Shown in pieces: positions 63,908 to 64,000 of a stretch of DNA of 64,000 bases (its first letter is position 1; each line of letters begins with the position of its first letter). Source of the stretch: Desulfobacterium sp. (lineage in GTDB: Bacteria; Desulfobacterota; Desulfobacteria; Desulfobacterales; Desulfobacteraceae); assembly GCA_030145245.1 (NCBI GenBank), contig JAQYWC010000082.1, positions 79,206 to 143,205 on the forward strand, written 5' to 3'. The notes below the pieces were generated by a model. That model saw only the letters and a list, made by a program, of their open reading frames with translations, searched no databases and was not told the origin of the DNA. Made by a program: the position numbers and the translations under genes.

Positions 63908-64000
63908 ATGTCAAACGGAGAAGCAGTTTACGGATTTTTTATTCCTACAGTTTCACTCATGGGTATTGGTTCACACAAAGAGATTGCAGCCCAGATGAAA
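63908..64000 (+). CDS. iron-containing alcohol dehydrogenase, N-terminal part
   Basis: The first 31 codons are visible (MSNGEAVYGFFIPTVSLMG, then IGSHKEIAAQMK); the gene runs off the window. The FxxPxxSLxGxGSHKEI start is typical of group III iron-containing alcohol dehydrogenases. ATG 63908 is preferred over 63902 because AAGGAG ends at 63900. A sigma-54-like promoter upstream recalls the sigma-54-driven adh gene of Desulfovibrio. Likely interconverts alcohols and aldehydes with NAD(P). Confidence 0.8.
   Translation, partial: MSNGEAVYGFFIPTVSLMGIGSHKEIAAQMK

Noticed and set aside
1..64000. CRISPR arrays, tRNA or rRNA genes, intact transposases or prophage genes
   Set aside because: None could be recognised by reading; short regular repeats with spacers and structural RNA landmarks are absent.

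Overview
The window looks like chromosome of a marine, sulfate-reducing member of the Desulfobacterota (Desulfobacteraceae; the Desulfobacterium/Desulforapulum group is my best guess). The guess rests on the gene mix: a complete Rnf complex, a CooT-like nickel protein, a phenylacetate-CoA ligase/ACT-domain pair, a moaD/thiF pair, a Pfa-type secondary-lipid synthase and a start of an iron-type alcohol dehydrogenase behind a sigma-54-like promoter. No sequence search was possible, so the species is inference. No rRNA, tRNA, CRISPR array, intact insertion sequence or prophage was seen.

Layout. 1-5.3 kb: end of a sigma-32-type sigma factor, a TPR lipoprotein, a LolB-like lipoprotein, an Mrp iron-sulfur carrier and a dGTPase. 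5.3-9.9 kb: UPF0280 gene and histidine ammonia-lyase facing each other, separated by a rearranged zone with two further scarred copies of their junction, an HTH regulator with a striking operator, and a PAS-like membrane sensor. 10-17.4 kb: phosphoesterase, CooT, an M23-like protein, LapA-like protein, MutS, amidase, crotonase. 17.4-19.5 kb: a textbook phenylalanine attenuator (leader peptide with eight Phe codons plus 1:2, 2:3 and 3:4 hairpins) in front of paaK and an ACT-domain gene. 19.6-24.9 kb: rnfCDGEAB. 25-35 kb: stress, transport and redox genes, a CarS-like/phosphoesterase fusion, a FadL-type porin, a solute-binding protein, and a PilZ/small protein/ParA trio. 35-45.4 kb: a four-gene glycogen operon. 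45.6-54.5 kb: MoaD-ThiF-Sir2, rhomboid, alanine symporter, radical SAM/SPASM protein, CMP-kinase-like protein and a P5C-type aldehyde dehydrogenase. 55-62.8 kb: a PfaC-like megasynthase (KS-CLF-AT-DH-DH) fused into an operon with OleA and OleB. 62.9-64 kb: EfpL/YeiP and the start of an iron alcohol dehydrogenase.

Two systems stand out. First, the attenuator ties paaK to phenylalanine starvation, which predicts that phenylacetyl-CoA is made here to build phenylalanine by reductive carboxylation rather than to degrade phenylacetate. Second, the physical coupling of a Pfa synthase subunit to OleA/OleB predicts a long-chain (poly)unsaturated ketone or olefin made by head-to-head condensation. A third theme is gene-tail scarring: remnants of hutH, UPF0280, a glyoxalase-like gene and the aldehyde dehydrogenase 3' end are left beside unrelated genes, pointing to repeated duplication/deletion in this chromosome.
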